A stretch of 13,847 bases of DNA from an uncultured Lachnospiraceae bacterium (GCA_910586615.1 CAJUJP010000073.1:1-13847); one strand, 5' to 3'; numbered from the stretch's first letter, positions 7,675-13,721 are shown. The notes: generated by a model not told the origin, from the sequence alone. Numbers and translations: made by a program.

Positions 7675-7893
7675 ATGTTAGCTTTATCCAGAAAGAAGAA
7701 TGAGGCTCTGGTTGTCAACAATAACGTCGAGATCACGGTGCTGGAAATCAAGGGCGAACAGGTAAAGCTAGGCATCAGCGCGCCGAGGGAAGTACCTGTC
7801 TATCGCAAGGAAGTCTATGAACAGATTCAGGATTCCAACCAGGAAGCTGTCAATGTGGACGGTATGAAGGCATTAAAAGACCTGCTTGGATAA
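7675..7893 (+). CDS. csrA: RNA-binding translational regulator CsrA
   Basis: CsrA is a homodimeric RNA-binding protein that binds GGA motifs, preferably in hairpin loops, and blocks ribosome access. The 72-residue product has the family start MLALSRKKNEAL and the core VEITVLEIKGEQVKLGISAP (18-37), followed by REVPVYRKEVY (38-48). Leu4 and Arg44, key RNA contacts in the E. coli protein, are both present. Residue 9 is Asn where the family often has Gly. The C-terminal extension (about 49-72) is typical of Gram-positive forms, which bind FliW. ATG 7675 abuts the fliW stop, and a weak AGGTGA lies inside the fliW end. Likely targets in this window are the leaders of both flagellins and of flaG. 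Two terminators follow. Confidence 0.96.
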   Translation: MLALSRKKNEALVVNNNVEITVLEIKGEQVKLGISAPREVPVYRKEVYEQIQDSNQEAVNVDGMKALKDLLG

Positions 7894-7936
7894 TGCGATT
7901 GGAATGTATCTGGTCAGGTTTTATACAGATATTATG

Positions 7937-7970
7937 AAAAGGTCGGGTCGGTGTGCCGGATCTTTTCTTA
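7937..7970 (+). terminator. First terminator after csrA
   Basis: AAAAGGTC (7937-7944) pairs with GATCTTTT (7959-7966) through one G-U pair. After a G-G mismatch, GGT (7946-7948) pairs with GCC (7955-7957). The tail TTTTCTTA is short of U, so termination here may be partial, which fits a second terminator downstream. Confidence 0.6.
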
Positions 7971-7997
7971 TGGTATAGGAAATTCCACCGTTTATTC

Positions 7998-8017
7998 GAG
8001 TTCGCGAAGCGAATCTC
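7998..8017. repeat. GCGAAGC mini-hairpin repeat, copy 1
   Basis: GAG-TTCGC (7998-8005) folds over loop GAA on GCGAA-T-CTC (8009-8017). The block GCGAAGCGAATCT (8004-8016) occurs again, identical over 13 bases, at 13441-13453 after the first flagellin. GCGAAGC is known to form an unusually stable DNA mini-hairpin. The element sits directly before the second csrA terminator. Confidence 0.55.
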
Positions 8018-8019
8018 GC

Positions 8020-8051
8020 AAAGTTATTTGCGAAGCAAATTACTTTTTTTT
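8020..8051 (+). terminator. Second terminator after csrA
   Basis: A stem of 12 pairs with one T-T mismatch runs from 8020-8031 to 8035-8046, with loop GAA inside GCGAAGC. It runs into eight T at 8044-8051. This closes the flgM-csrA transcript and insulates it from the SigD promoter 24 bases downstream. Confidence 0.8.
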
Positions 8052-8074
8052 AAAAACGATTTTTACATAGGTAC

Positions 8075-8101
8075 TAAATATTTCTGTTTTTTTTCCGATA
8101 T
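8075..8101 (+). promoter_or_regulatory. SigD/sigma-28 promoter of the flaG-fliT unit
   Basis: TAAA at 8075-8078 and TCCGATAT at 8094-8101 are spaced by exactly 15 bases, differing from the SigD pattern at one -10 base. A T-rich stretch fills the spacer. The expected start near 8108 gives a leader of about 88 bases before flaG. Confidence 0.85.
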
Positions 8102-8174
8102 AAGTTGTAAGAGATTACGTCTGTTTTGCTGTGCACAAAGGGCGTATTCATAAGACGATTCTATAAATCATAAT

Positions 8175-8190
8175 ATCACACGGAGGTGAT
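8175..8190 (+). promoter_or_regulatory. Predicted CsrA site over the flaG ribosome site
   Basis: ATCAC (8175-8179) pairs with GTGAT (8186-8190), displaying ACGGAG as a hexaloop. Positions 8178-8187 read ACACGGAGGT, a full match to the CsrA consensus ACANGGANGU. The GGA belongs to the flaG ribosome site (GGAGGTGAT), nine bases before ATG 8196, so bound CsrA would directly block initiation. The site match is seen; its use is inferred from csrA in the same cluster. Confidence 0.7.
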
Positions 8191-8195
8191 CGGCA

Positions 8196-8648
8196 ATGGC
8201 AATTGAACCATTAAACAGCGCAATGGCTTATCAGGCGCAGGCGGTTGTAAAACCGCAGCCAGCAGCACAAGTGAACACGGAAGTTCCTGTGGATGGACAG
8301 ACAGTCAATGTTGATGAGACGACAGCGTCCGTAATCCAGATTCAGGCCGAAGATGAGAGTGACGGCAGTGAGGGAAGCGGAAGCCAGCAGCAACAGCAAC
8401 AGGCTATGGTGAACAAGCAGGAGACACCCGAACATTTAAAGAAGATGATTGCTGAGATGAATAAGAAGATCAACAACAGCAATGAAGAGGCGGTTTTCGG
8501 CGTTCACGAGGAAACGAACAGAATCATGATCAAGATATTGGATAAGGATACGAAGGAGATCATCAAAGAGTTCCCGCCGGAGAAGACGCTGGATATGATC
8601 GCGAGACTCTGGGAGATGGCAGGTATCCTTGTAGACGAGAGACTATAA
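8196..8648 (+). CDS. flaG: FlaG family protein
   Basis: FlaG proteins are small flagellar proteins encoded beside fliD; loss in some species changes filament length, but the mechanism is unsettled. The conserved domain is the C-terminal half of this 150-residue protein: FGVHEETNRIMIKILDKDT (101-119), EIIKEFPPEKTLDMIARLWE (121-140) and AGILVDERL (142-150). The N-terminal half is low in complexity and likely disordered: an Ala/Pro/Val-rich part, then an acidic Asp/Glu/Ser/Gly stretch (51-63), then six consecutive Gln (64-69). ATG 8196 follows GGAGGTGAT (8182-8190), a near-perfect ribosome site that is itself the predicted CsrA target. It leads the unit flaG-fliD-fliS-fliT-like and ends 24 bases before fliD. 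Confidence 0.88.
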   Translation: MAIEPLNSAMAYQAQAVVKPQPAAQVNTEVPVDGQTVNVDETTASVIQIQAEDESDGSEGSGSQQQQQQAMVNKQETPEHLKKMIAEMNKKINNSNEEAVFGVHEETNRIMIKILDKDTKEIIKEFPPEKTLDMIARLWEMAGILVDERL

Positions 8649-8672
8649 GCAGTTTGACAGGAGGGTAATAAA

Positions 8673-10955
8673 ATGGCAATCAGAATTACAGGTATGTATT
8701 CCGGTCTGGATACGGAGAGCATCATCAGTGAGCTTGCCTCTGCGCAGAGCATGAAGAAGAATAAACTGGTGAAAGAGCAGAGGAAACTGAGCTGGAAACA
8801 GGACGCATGGAAAGCGCTTAACACCAAAATTTACAGCTTTTATACGAATGTGCTGGACAGCATGCGTTTTCAGGGCGCTTATTCCAAGAAGAAGACGAGT
8901 GTGTCCAATACAAACGCAGTCAGTGTCGTAACCGGCGCTGATGCGCCCAACAGTGTGCAGACCATGCGCATCCAGCAGCTGGCAAAGCAGGGATATATGA
9001 CCGGCGGACGTGTTTCCAAAGAGGACGGAGGCAATTGCTCCACAGCTACCACACTTAAGGATATGGGATTTTCCGGAGAAGGTAAATTCAGGGTTAAGGC
9101 AGGAAATAAGACCACGGATATCACTTTGAAAGAGGATATGAAGATTGCTGATGTGGTGAGACAGCTTGAGTCGGCAGGCCTGACGGCAAGCTTTGATACC
9201 AAGAACCAGAGATTTTATCTGAATTCAAAACAATCCGGTGCGGCAGCGGACTTTACGATCACCAGCAATGATGCAGGCGGTAAAAATGTCCTTTCTCTTT
9301 TGGGATTCAATTCCGGTTACAATGTGGACAGTAACGAGTATAAAGAGTACAGCAAATGGGCAGGTTACAAGACTGACACAGACGCTCGTAACGAAGCGGA
9401 AGCCAGCGAACTGGCAAAGCTGATTGCGGCCAAGAAGGCAAGTACGGACTCGCTTCTGAAAGCAAATGAAGAACTGCAGAAGAGACTGGATTATCTGAGA
9501 AAGACTAACGAAGAGAACGATAAGTACGACGAGACGACATCGGCCAAAGATTTGTATGACGAACTGTACGGACCGGAGGAGGAAGTTCCGAAAACGGATA
9601 AGGACGGCAAGCCGGTACTTGATGCAGATGGCAAGCCGGTGATGGTGAAGGAAAGAAACGGCGGTCTCAAGAAAGCGCTGGATGATGCCAATGAGGAACT
9701 TAAGAAAGCCAAGGATGAACTCGCTGAACTGAAGAAGAACGGTGCGACAGAAGCAGAGATCAAGAAAGCTGAGGAGAAAGTAGCCGAATGCAGTACTAAG
9801 GCTACAGAAGCCGGGAAAGAATTTAACAGTAAGAAGGGGCAGTACAGCTATGTGAAGGCGGTAGAAGATCTACAGGCTGCCATCGATAAGAATAATGATA
9901 CCATTGCGGATAACCGGTCTTATTATGAAGTAGATGCCAACGGCGATCCGGTTCTGGATGGGGATAAGAAACTGCAGGCTACACAGAAGGCGAAGGACGA
10001 AGTAACGGCTTACTTTGACCAGAAAATCGCTGCAGCAGAACAGTATCTGGCGGATGCGGATGCTTATAACAAACTGAGTGATGCAGAGAAAGAGGCAATG
10101 GCAGATAAGATGGCCACCAAGGTTGACGGCCGGGATGCCGAAATCTACCTGAATGATGTGAAGTATACAAACAGCAAGAACACATTCGAGATTAACGGAC
10201 TGACCATTACTGCACAGCAGGAGACCACAGAAGAGATTACTTTGACCACAGCGGAAGATACAGACGGTATTTTCGACATGATCAAGAATTTCTTCACTGA
10301 GTACAACAAGTTGATCAATGAGATGAGTGCGCTGTATAATGCGGATTCTTCCAAGGGATATGAGCCGCTTCTTTCCGAGGAGAAGGCAGGTCTTGCGGAT
10401 TCCGAGATTGAGGAGTGGGAGAAAAAGATCAAGGATTCTATTCTCCGTAAGGATTCAACCCTGAGTGATGTAAGCAGTGCTATGCGCAATATTATGCTGC
10501 AGGGCGCTGAGGTCAACGGTAAGACGATGTATCTGTCGGATTTCGGTATCAATACGCTGGGCTATTTCAATGCGGCGGACAATGAGAAGAGCGCTTACCA
10601 TATTGACGGTGATAAAGATGATCCTAATACTGCCAACAATAATGATACATTGAGAGGTATGATAGCTACCGATTCGGATACGGTTATGAAATTCTTCTCC
10701 GGGCTGTCAAAGAACCTGTATGATAAGCTGACAGACAAGATGAAGAGCGTGAAGGATACCAGCAGTGCCTTCACCGTATACAACGATAAGCTGTTGAAGA
10801 AAGAGTACGATGATTACAAGGATCGCATTGCGAAGGAAGAGAACAAACTGAACGCGCTGATGGATAAGTGGTATAAGAAGTTTTCCGTTATGGAGACTAC
10901 CATGGCGAAGCTGCAGTCTAAGAACAATGCAGTATCCGGTATGTTTGGCGGTTGA
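8673..10955 (+). CDS. fliD: Filament cap protein FliD with a long insertion
   Basis: FliD caps the filament tip and folds arriving flagellin into place. The N-terminal region shows ITGMYSGLDTESIISELASA (5-24) and a D2-type block ending in SNDAGGKNVLSLLGFNSG (198-215). The C-terminal region resumes at GRDAEIYLNDVKYTNSKNTF (486-505), INGLTITAQ, and MIKNFFTEYNKLINEMSALY (536-555), and ends in helices (about 704-750) and GMFGG. At 760 residues it is much longer than the roughly 470-500 of E. coli or B. subtilis. The excess is one block at about 222-485: Lys/Glu/Ala-rich coiled coil broken by the paired motif DKDGKPVLDADGKPV (309-323) and DANGDPVLDGDKK (421-433). Ribosome site AGGAGGG (8659-8665). 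FliS and the FliT-like product follow, as expected for export chaperones of this system. Confidence 0.93.
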   Translation: MAIRITGMYSGLDTESIISELASAQSMKKNKLVKEQRKLSWKQDAWKALNTKIYSFYTNVLDSMRFQGAYSKKKTSVSNTNAVSVVTGADAPNSVQTMRIQQLAKQGYMTGGRVSKEDGGNCSTATTLKDMGFSGEGKFRVKAGNKTTDITLKEDMKIADVVRQLESAGLTASFDTKNQRFYLNSKQSGAAADFTITSNDAGGKNVLSLLGFNSGYNVDSNEYKEYSKWAGYKTDTDARNEAEASELAKLIAAKKASTDSLLKANEELQKRLDYLRKTNEENDKYDETTSAKDLYDELYGPEEEVPKTDKDGKPVLDADGKPVMVKERNGGLKKALDDANEELKKAKDELAELKKNGATEAEIKKAEEKVAECSTKATEAGKEFNSKKGQYSYVKAVEDLQAAIDKNNDTIADNRSYYEVDANGDPVLDGDKKLQATQKAKDEVTAYFDQKIAAAEQYLADADAYNKLSDAEKEAMADKMATKVDGRDAEIYLNDVKYTNSKNTFEINGLTITAQQETTEEITLTTAEDTDGIFDMIKNFFTEYNKLINEMSALYNADSSKGYEPLLSEEKAGLADSEIEEWEKKIKDSILRKDSTLSDVSSAMRNIMLQGAEVNGKTMYLSDFGINTLGYFNAADNEKSAYHIDGDKDDPNTANNNDTLRGMIATDSDTVMKFFSGLSKNLYDKLTDKMKSVKDTSSAFTVYNDKLLKKEYDDYKDRIAKEENKLNALMDKWYKKFSVMETTMAKLQSKNNAVSGMFGG

Positions 10956-11008
10956 TGAATCTAATGCAGTGTGATATAGTGTAAGTACGATCAAGGAGGA
11001 ACAAACTT

Positions 11009-11386
11009 ATGCCAAAGCAGAATCCCTATGAGCAGTATCAGAGAAATAAGGTTCTGACTGCTTCACCTGCAGAAATAACTCTGATGTTATATGAAGGTGC
11101 CATCAAATTCTGTAACATTGCCATTATGGCCATCGAGCAGAACGATATGGAGAAAGCACATACCAATATCAGAAAGACACAGAGGATCATTGAGGAGTTT
11201 CGTAACACGCTGGACCGCCAGTATTCCGTGGCGGAAGATTTTGACAGAGTGTATGTGTATGTGCTTCGAAGATTGTTTGAGGCAAACATACAGAAAGACA
11301 AGGAGATTCTGGAAGAAGTGAACATGCATCTGCGGACCATGAGAGACACATGGAAAGAAGTGATGATGCATTGTAATAAGGCATAG
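11009..11386 (+). CDS. fliS: Flagellin export chaperone FliS
   Basis: FliS binds the C-terminal end of newly made flagellin in the cytoplasm, prevents premature polymerisation and hands it to the export gate. The 125-residue helical-bundle protein has the family start NPYEQYQRNKVLTASPAEIT (5-24), then LMLYEGAIKFCNIAI (25-39), and the long helices with KTQRIIEEFRNTLDRQYSVA. Length is normal. Ribosome site AAGGAGG (10993-10999) lies nine bases before ATG 11009. The surrounding CAAGGAGG (10992-10999) matches the CsrA core CANGGANG but has no stable hairpin. It lies 53 bases after fliD and 9 bases before the FliT-like gene. Confidence 0.95.
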   Translation: MPKQNPYEQYQRNKVLTASPAEITLMLYEGAIKFCNIAIMAIEQNDMEKAHTNIRKTQRIIEEFRNTLDRQYSVAEDFDRVYVYVLRRLFEANIQKDKEILEEVNMHLRTMRDTWKEVMMHCNKA

Positions 11387-11395
11387 CGGGGTAAG

Positions 11396-11875
11396 ATGAT
11401 GAACCAGAGTGGTGCACAGATATTATTACAGAGTCTGGAAAAGAAGAATAAGGTGCTGGATCAGATGATATTGCAGAACTGTCTCCAGGAAAGGATCTTA
11501 AAAGAAGAGGATCTGGATATGGATGCTTTTGATGCTGCTATCGAGCAGCAGAGTGATTATGTTGACGAACTCGACAGACTGGACAGAGGCTTCGAAGCGG
11601 TATATGACAGAGTGCGGGAAGAACTGATGCAGAACAAGGAGCATTATCGTACCGAGATCACACGGATCAAGGAACAGATCCAGTTGATCACTGACAAGAT
11701 CGTAACGCTGAATGCAGGCAACATGCGCAATAAGATGCTGGCGGAAGCTCAGTTTAAGAAGAAGAAGCTTGCCATTGGCAGCGGTGTTTCAAAGAACAGA
11801 GTAGCCACCAACTACTATAACAATATGAACAATCTGAATTATGTCTCGCCACAGTTTTATGATAACAAGAAGTAA
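11396..11875 (+). CDS. FliT-like flagellar chaperone
   Basis: The 159-residue product is strongly helical and charged. Helices cover about residues 5-35, 45-85 and 85-125, and a Tyr/Asn-rich, probably disordered tail starts at about 137 (ATNYYNNMNNLNYVSPQFYD). There is no membrane segment or enzyme motif. Position directly after fliS and fliD, size and coiled-coil character point to a FliT-type chaperone, which in other bacteria escorts FliD; the sequence match itself is too loose to be certain. The layout (helical bundle plus Asn/Tyr-rich tail) resembles FlgN at 1517-2035, so the two may be distant relatives. Starts at ATG 11396 or the adjacent ATG 11399 are both possible, with a weak GGGG site at 11388-11391. 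A terminator follows. Confidence 0.65.
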   Translation: MMNQSGAQILLQSLEKKNKVLDQMILQNCLQERILKEEDLDMDAFDAAIEQQSDYVDELDRLDRGFEAVYDRVREELMQNKEHYRTEITRIKEQIQLITDKIVTLNAGNMRNKMLAEAQFKKKKLAIGSGVSKNRVATNYYNNMNNLNYVSPQFYDNKK

Positions 11876-11905
11876 AATTGTGACAATATTTCAGAGGTGA
11901 AATGA

Positions 11906-11950
11906 AAAGCCGTTTTCCCGGAGAAAATTTTTAGGGAAAGCGGCTTTATA
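11906..11950 (+). terminator. Terminator of the flaG-fliT unit
   Basis: AAAGCCG-TTTTCCC (11906-11919) pairs with GGGAAAG-CGGCTTT (11934-11947), a 14-bp stem with one G-U pair and a 14-base loop. TTTATATTT follows. This ends the cap/chaperone transcript. From here to the flagellin promoter (about 170 bases) I see no gene, only AT-rich sequence that could act as an upstream element. Confidence 0.85.
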
Positions 11951-12116
11951 TTTGGGAGAAGAACTGCGTTTTTCGTTACTTTGGAGAAGGCTGCTTGCAA
12001 AATGTGAAACTTGTTTGCAAAAGGGGAAGAATGGCCTGCAATGAACTGTTTTGGAGCAGGTCAGGCTGTCACACAAGGAAAATTTGCTAAAAGTTTAAAA
12101 AAATGTAAATAGGTTC

Positions 12117-12143
12117 TAAAATAAACCGGAAAAGTTCCGATAT
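12117..12143 (+). promoter_or_regulatory. SigD/sigma-28 promoter of the first flagellin
   Basis: TAAA at 12117-12120 and TCCGATAT at 12136-12143 are spaced by 15 bases, one base off the SigD pattern. An A/T-rich tract just upstream may boost it. The expected start near 12150 gives a leader of about 145 bases, long for a bacterial gene and rich in structure. A TATAAT overlaps at 12141-12146 but lacks a matching -35. Confidence 0.88.
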
Positions 12144-12150
12144 AATATAT

Positions 12151-12190
12151 GTCTGAAAGAAATAAGCCGGAAAGTGCTACAGGTTCAGAC
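12151..12190 (+). promoter_or_regulatory. 5'-end stem-loop of the flagellin mRNA
   Basis: GTCTGAA (12151-12157) pairs exactly with TTCAGAC (12184-12190), enclosing 26 bases. It would begin within a base or two of the predicted transcript start. Such 5'-end stems can slow decay of abundant mRNAs; that role is inferred here. Confidence 0.45.
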
Positions 12191-12201
12191 AAAGGGGAAT
12201 G

Positions 12202-12233
12202 GGTTAAAAGTTAACGTACGAACTTACAGAACC
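12202..12233 (+). promoter_or_regulatory. Leader stem-loop with CGUACG apical loop (first flagellin)
   Basis: GGTT (12202-12205) pairs with AACC (12230-12233) and AAGTT (12208-12212) with AACTT (12221-12225). The apical loop AACGTACG holds the self-complementary hexamer CGTACG (12215-12220). The same hexamer sits in an apical loop of the second flagellin leader, 15 bases before AACC in both. I do not recognise a described element. Confidence 0.45.
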
Positions 12234-12256
12234 ATTGCAGAGGAATAGTTAAGAAG

Positions 12257-12286
12257 CGGCATGGATGCCGTATGGATTCAAGGAGG
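12257..12286 (+). promoter_or_regulatory. Predicted two-part CsrA site, first flagellin
   Basis: CGGC (12257-12260) and GCCG (12267-12270) form a stem showing AUGGAU as a hexaloop, giving the CsrA core CANGGANG at 12260-12267. A second CANGGANG core, CAAGGAGG (12279-12286), is the ribosome site, eight bases before ATG 12295. The GGAs are 19 bases apart, suited to bridging by a CsrA dimer. This mirrors the two-site layout known for B. subtilis hag. An extra GGA (12274-12276) lies between. Confidence 0.75.
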
Positions 12287-12294
12287 AACGCAGT

Positions 12295-13308
12295 ATGATA
12301 ATCGAACATAATCTTTTAGCAATGAATTCTAGCAGAATGCTTGGCATTACAACAAAAAAGCAGGCAAAGTCGACAGAGAAATTATCTTCCGGGTACAAAA
12401 TCAATCGTGCAGCAGATGATGCGGCAGGACTGGCAATTTCCGAAAAGATGAGACGCCAGGTGAGAGGACTTACACAGGCATCAGCTAATGCGCAGGACGG
12501 TATCTCCTGTGTACAGACGGCTGAGGGTGCATTGAATGAAGTACAGGATATGCTTCAGAGAATGAATGAGCTGGCAGTAAAGGGTGAGAACGGTACATTG
12601 ACATCCACGGATCGTCAGTACATCCAGCAGGAAGTAAAGCAGCTGATGAGCGAAATCGATCGTGTACAGAGTACTACTACCTTCAATGAGCAGAAATTAT
12701 TAGATGGTTCTTTTTCAAATAAAGGTCTTCAGGTCAGTGCTGAGGCAGGACAGCATGTAGGCATGACCATTAAGAATATGAATACCAATGAATTGATTGC
12801 TAATGCAGTCAGCAAAGCCGTAAAATTCGGCACTGCGAACGTAGATGCGCAGACCACTGATACGGATTATGTATATGCAGAGGGTGACACCAATACATTT
12901 AATGAGGCCATGCTGGCGAAGTTCTATACTTTTGATCTGGATGGTGTGGTTGATACAGACATCAAAGACAGCATTACACTTACAGCGGTTCCGGCCGGCG
13001 TAGATCTGAATTCGGCAGCAACGGCGGCAGATTTCGCGGCATTGAATGCTTTTTCCAGAAGCGCACTTCAGGATGTGTCAAAACAGAGATCTGATCTCGG
13101 TGCAATTCAGAACAGACTTGAGTATGCGATCAGGAATCTGGATAACATTACAGAGAATACGGCATCTGCGGAGTCTGAGATTCGTGATACGGATATTGCT
13201 ACGGAGATGGTTACCTACTCGAATAACAGTATCTTGCAGCAGGCGGGAACTTCCATGCTGTCACAGGCGAATCAGTCCCAGCAGCTGGCACTGTCACTGC
13301 TTGGATAA
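12295..13308 (+). CDS. hag: Flagellin
   Basis: This is the structural subunit of the flagellar filament, exported unfolded and polymerised under the FliD cap. The 337-residue protein has the N-terminal D0/D1 helices (IIEHNLLAMNSSRMLGIT at 2-19, KINRAADDAAGLAISEKMRR at 35-54) and the C-terminal helices (DTDIATEMVTYSNNSILQQA at 298-317, ending SLLG). Only a short variable region (about 165-255) lies between, so the outer domain is small. LQRMNELAVKG (87-97) corresponds to the region seen by TLR5 in Salmonella flagellin. Cys72 in the D1 helix is unusual, since most flagellins lack cysteine. The start is ATG 12295, not the in-frame ATG 12265, which lies in the predicted CsrA hairpin upstream of the ribosome site. 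FliS and FliW are the expected partners. Confidence 0.97.
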   Translation: MIIEHNLLAMNSSRMLGITTKKQAKSTEKLSSGYKINRAADDAAGLAISEKMRRQVRGLTQASANAQDGISCVQTAEGALNEVQDMLQRMNELAVKGENGTLTSTDRQYIQQEVKQLMSEIDRVQSTTTFNEQKLLDGSFSNKGLQVSAEAGQHVGMTIKNMNTNELIANAVSKAVKFGTANVDAQTTDTDYVYAEGDTNTFNEAMLAKFYTFDLDGVVDTDIKDSITLTAVPAGVDLNSAATAADFAALNAFSRSALQDVSKQRSDLGAIQNRLEYAIRNLDNITENTASAESEIRDTDIATEMVTYSNNSILQQAGTSMLSQANQSQQLALSLLG

Positions 13309-13378
13309 TATTGCAGTCTGAGTACGGAGTAGTGTTTGACGATTATATGCATAGATTTGTATTTCAGATATGAAAAAG

Positions 13379-13426
13379 AGAAACATTTAAAGAGGTTGGC
13401 ATAGGTCGGCCTCTTTAAATGTTTCT
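13379..13426. terminator. Long perfect hairpin after the flagellin gene
   Basis: A 17-bp perfect stem (13379-13395 with 13410-13426) closes a 14-base loop, 70 bases after the flagellin stop. The T tail on the + strand is poor (CTGTTC); on the - strand a T-rich tail follows (CTCTTTTTC). It may terminate transcription, or act mainly as a 3'-end stabiliser of the abundant flagellin mRNA. Confidence 0.6.
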
Positions 13427-13440
13427 GTTCATTCATATTG

Positions 13441-13477
13441 GCGAAGCGAATCTTGTAAGTGCGCAGTGCTTGTTTTT
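13441..13477 (+). repeat. GCGAAGC repeat, copy 2, with small hairpin
   Basis: GCGAAGCGAATCT (13441-13453) is identical to 8004-8016. As in copy 1, a second small hairpin follows: AAGTGC (13457-13462) with GTGCTT (13466-13471), using two G-U pairs, then TTTTT at 13473-13477. It could be a weak backup terminator. The rest of the stretch to about 13660 holds no gene that I can support. Confidence 0.5.
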
Positions 13478-13664
13478 GGAGAAGGGACAGAACATTTAAG
13501 TCCGTTGATTGTATGGCTTGGCTTTTTTGAGAAAACTTGGTTTTTATTTCTTTCTGCGTGATAAAGCACTGGAAACATCCTGGAAAATTGCAAAACAGGC
13601 AGCCGGAAAAGCAGAAGCTAAAAAATATGTTTAAAAATAAAAACAAAGATGACAAATATATTGT

Positions 13665-13690
13665 TAAGGAAAAGTAAAAAGCACCGATAT
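13665..13690 (+). promoter_or_regulatory. SigD/sigma-28 promoter of the second flagellin
   Basis: ACCGATAT (13683-13690) matches the SigD -10 with two differences. The -35 is TAAG (13665-13668) at a 14-base spacer, or TTAA (13664-13667) at 15. It is weaker than the other three SigD promoters in the window, which suggests lower or different expression of this flagellin. The expected start near 13697 gives a leader of about 117 bases. Confidence 0.7.
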
Positions 13691-13699
13691 ATAATATAA

Positions 13700-13712
13700 G
13701 CAATAAAATTGC
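13700..13712 (+). promoter_or_regulatory. 5'-end stem-loop of the second flagellin mRNA
   Basis: GCAAT (13700-13704) pairs perfectly with ATTGC (13708-13712) over loop AAA, a few bases from the predicted transcript start. It differs in sequence from the 5' stem of the first flagellin but sits in the same place. Confidence 0.4.
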
Positions 13713-13721
13713 GGTTTGACA

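Noticed and set aside
7953..8153. 66-codon + strand ORF between csrA and flaG
   Set aside because: It runs through both terminators, the repeat hairpin and the SigD promoter, has no ribosome site and no recognisable product.
10992..10999. CsrA site at fliS (CAAGGAGG)
   Set aside because: The core matches, but it is also just a strong ribosome site and only two base pairs can flank it, so it was not called separately.
11891..12076. 61-codon - strand ORF after the FliT-like gene
   Set aside because: It spans the terminator hairpin and has no start signal or recognisable product.
12141..12146. TATAAT as a SigA -10 for the first flagellin
   Set aside because: No -35 lies at a proper distance, and the bases overlap the much better SigD -10.
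12265..12294. Upstream in-frame ATG at 12265 as flagellin start
   Set aside because: It lies in the predicted CsrA hairpin and upstream of the ribosome site AGGAGG (12281-12286). The product from 12295 starts MIIEHNLLAMN, matching flagellins and the second copy.
13716..13721. TTGACA as a SigA -35 for the second flagellin
   Set aside because: There is no -10 box at 16-19 bases downstream, and the site lies inside the structured leader.
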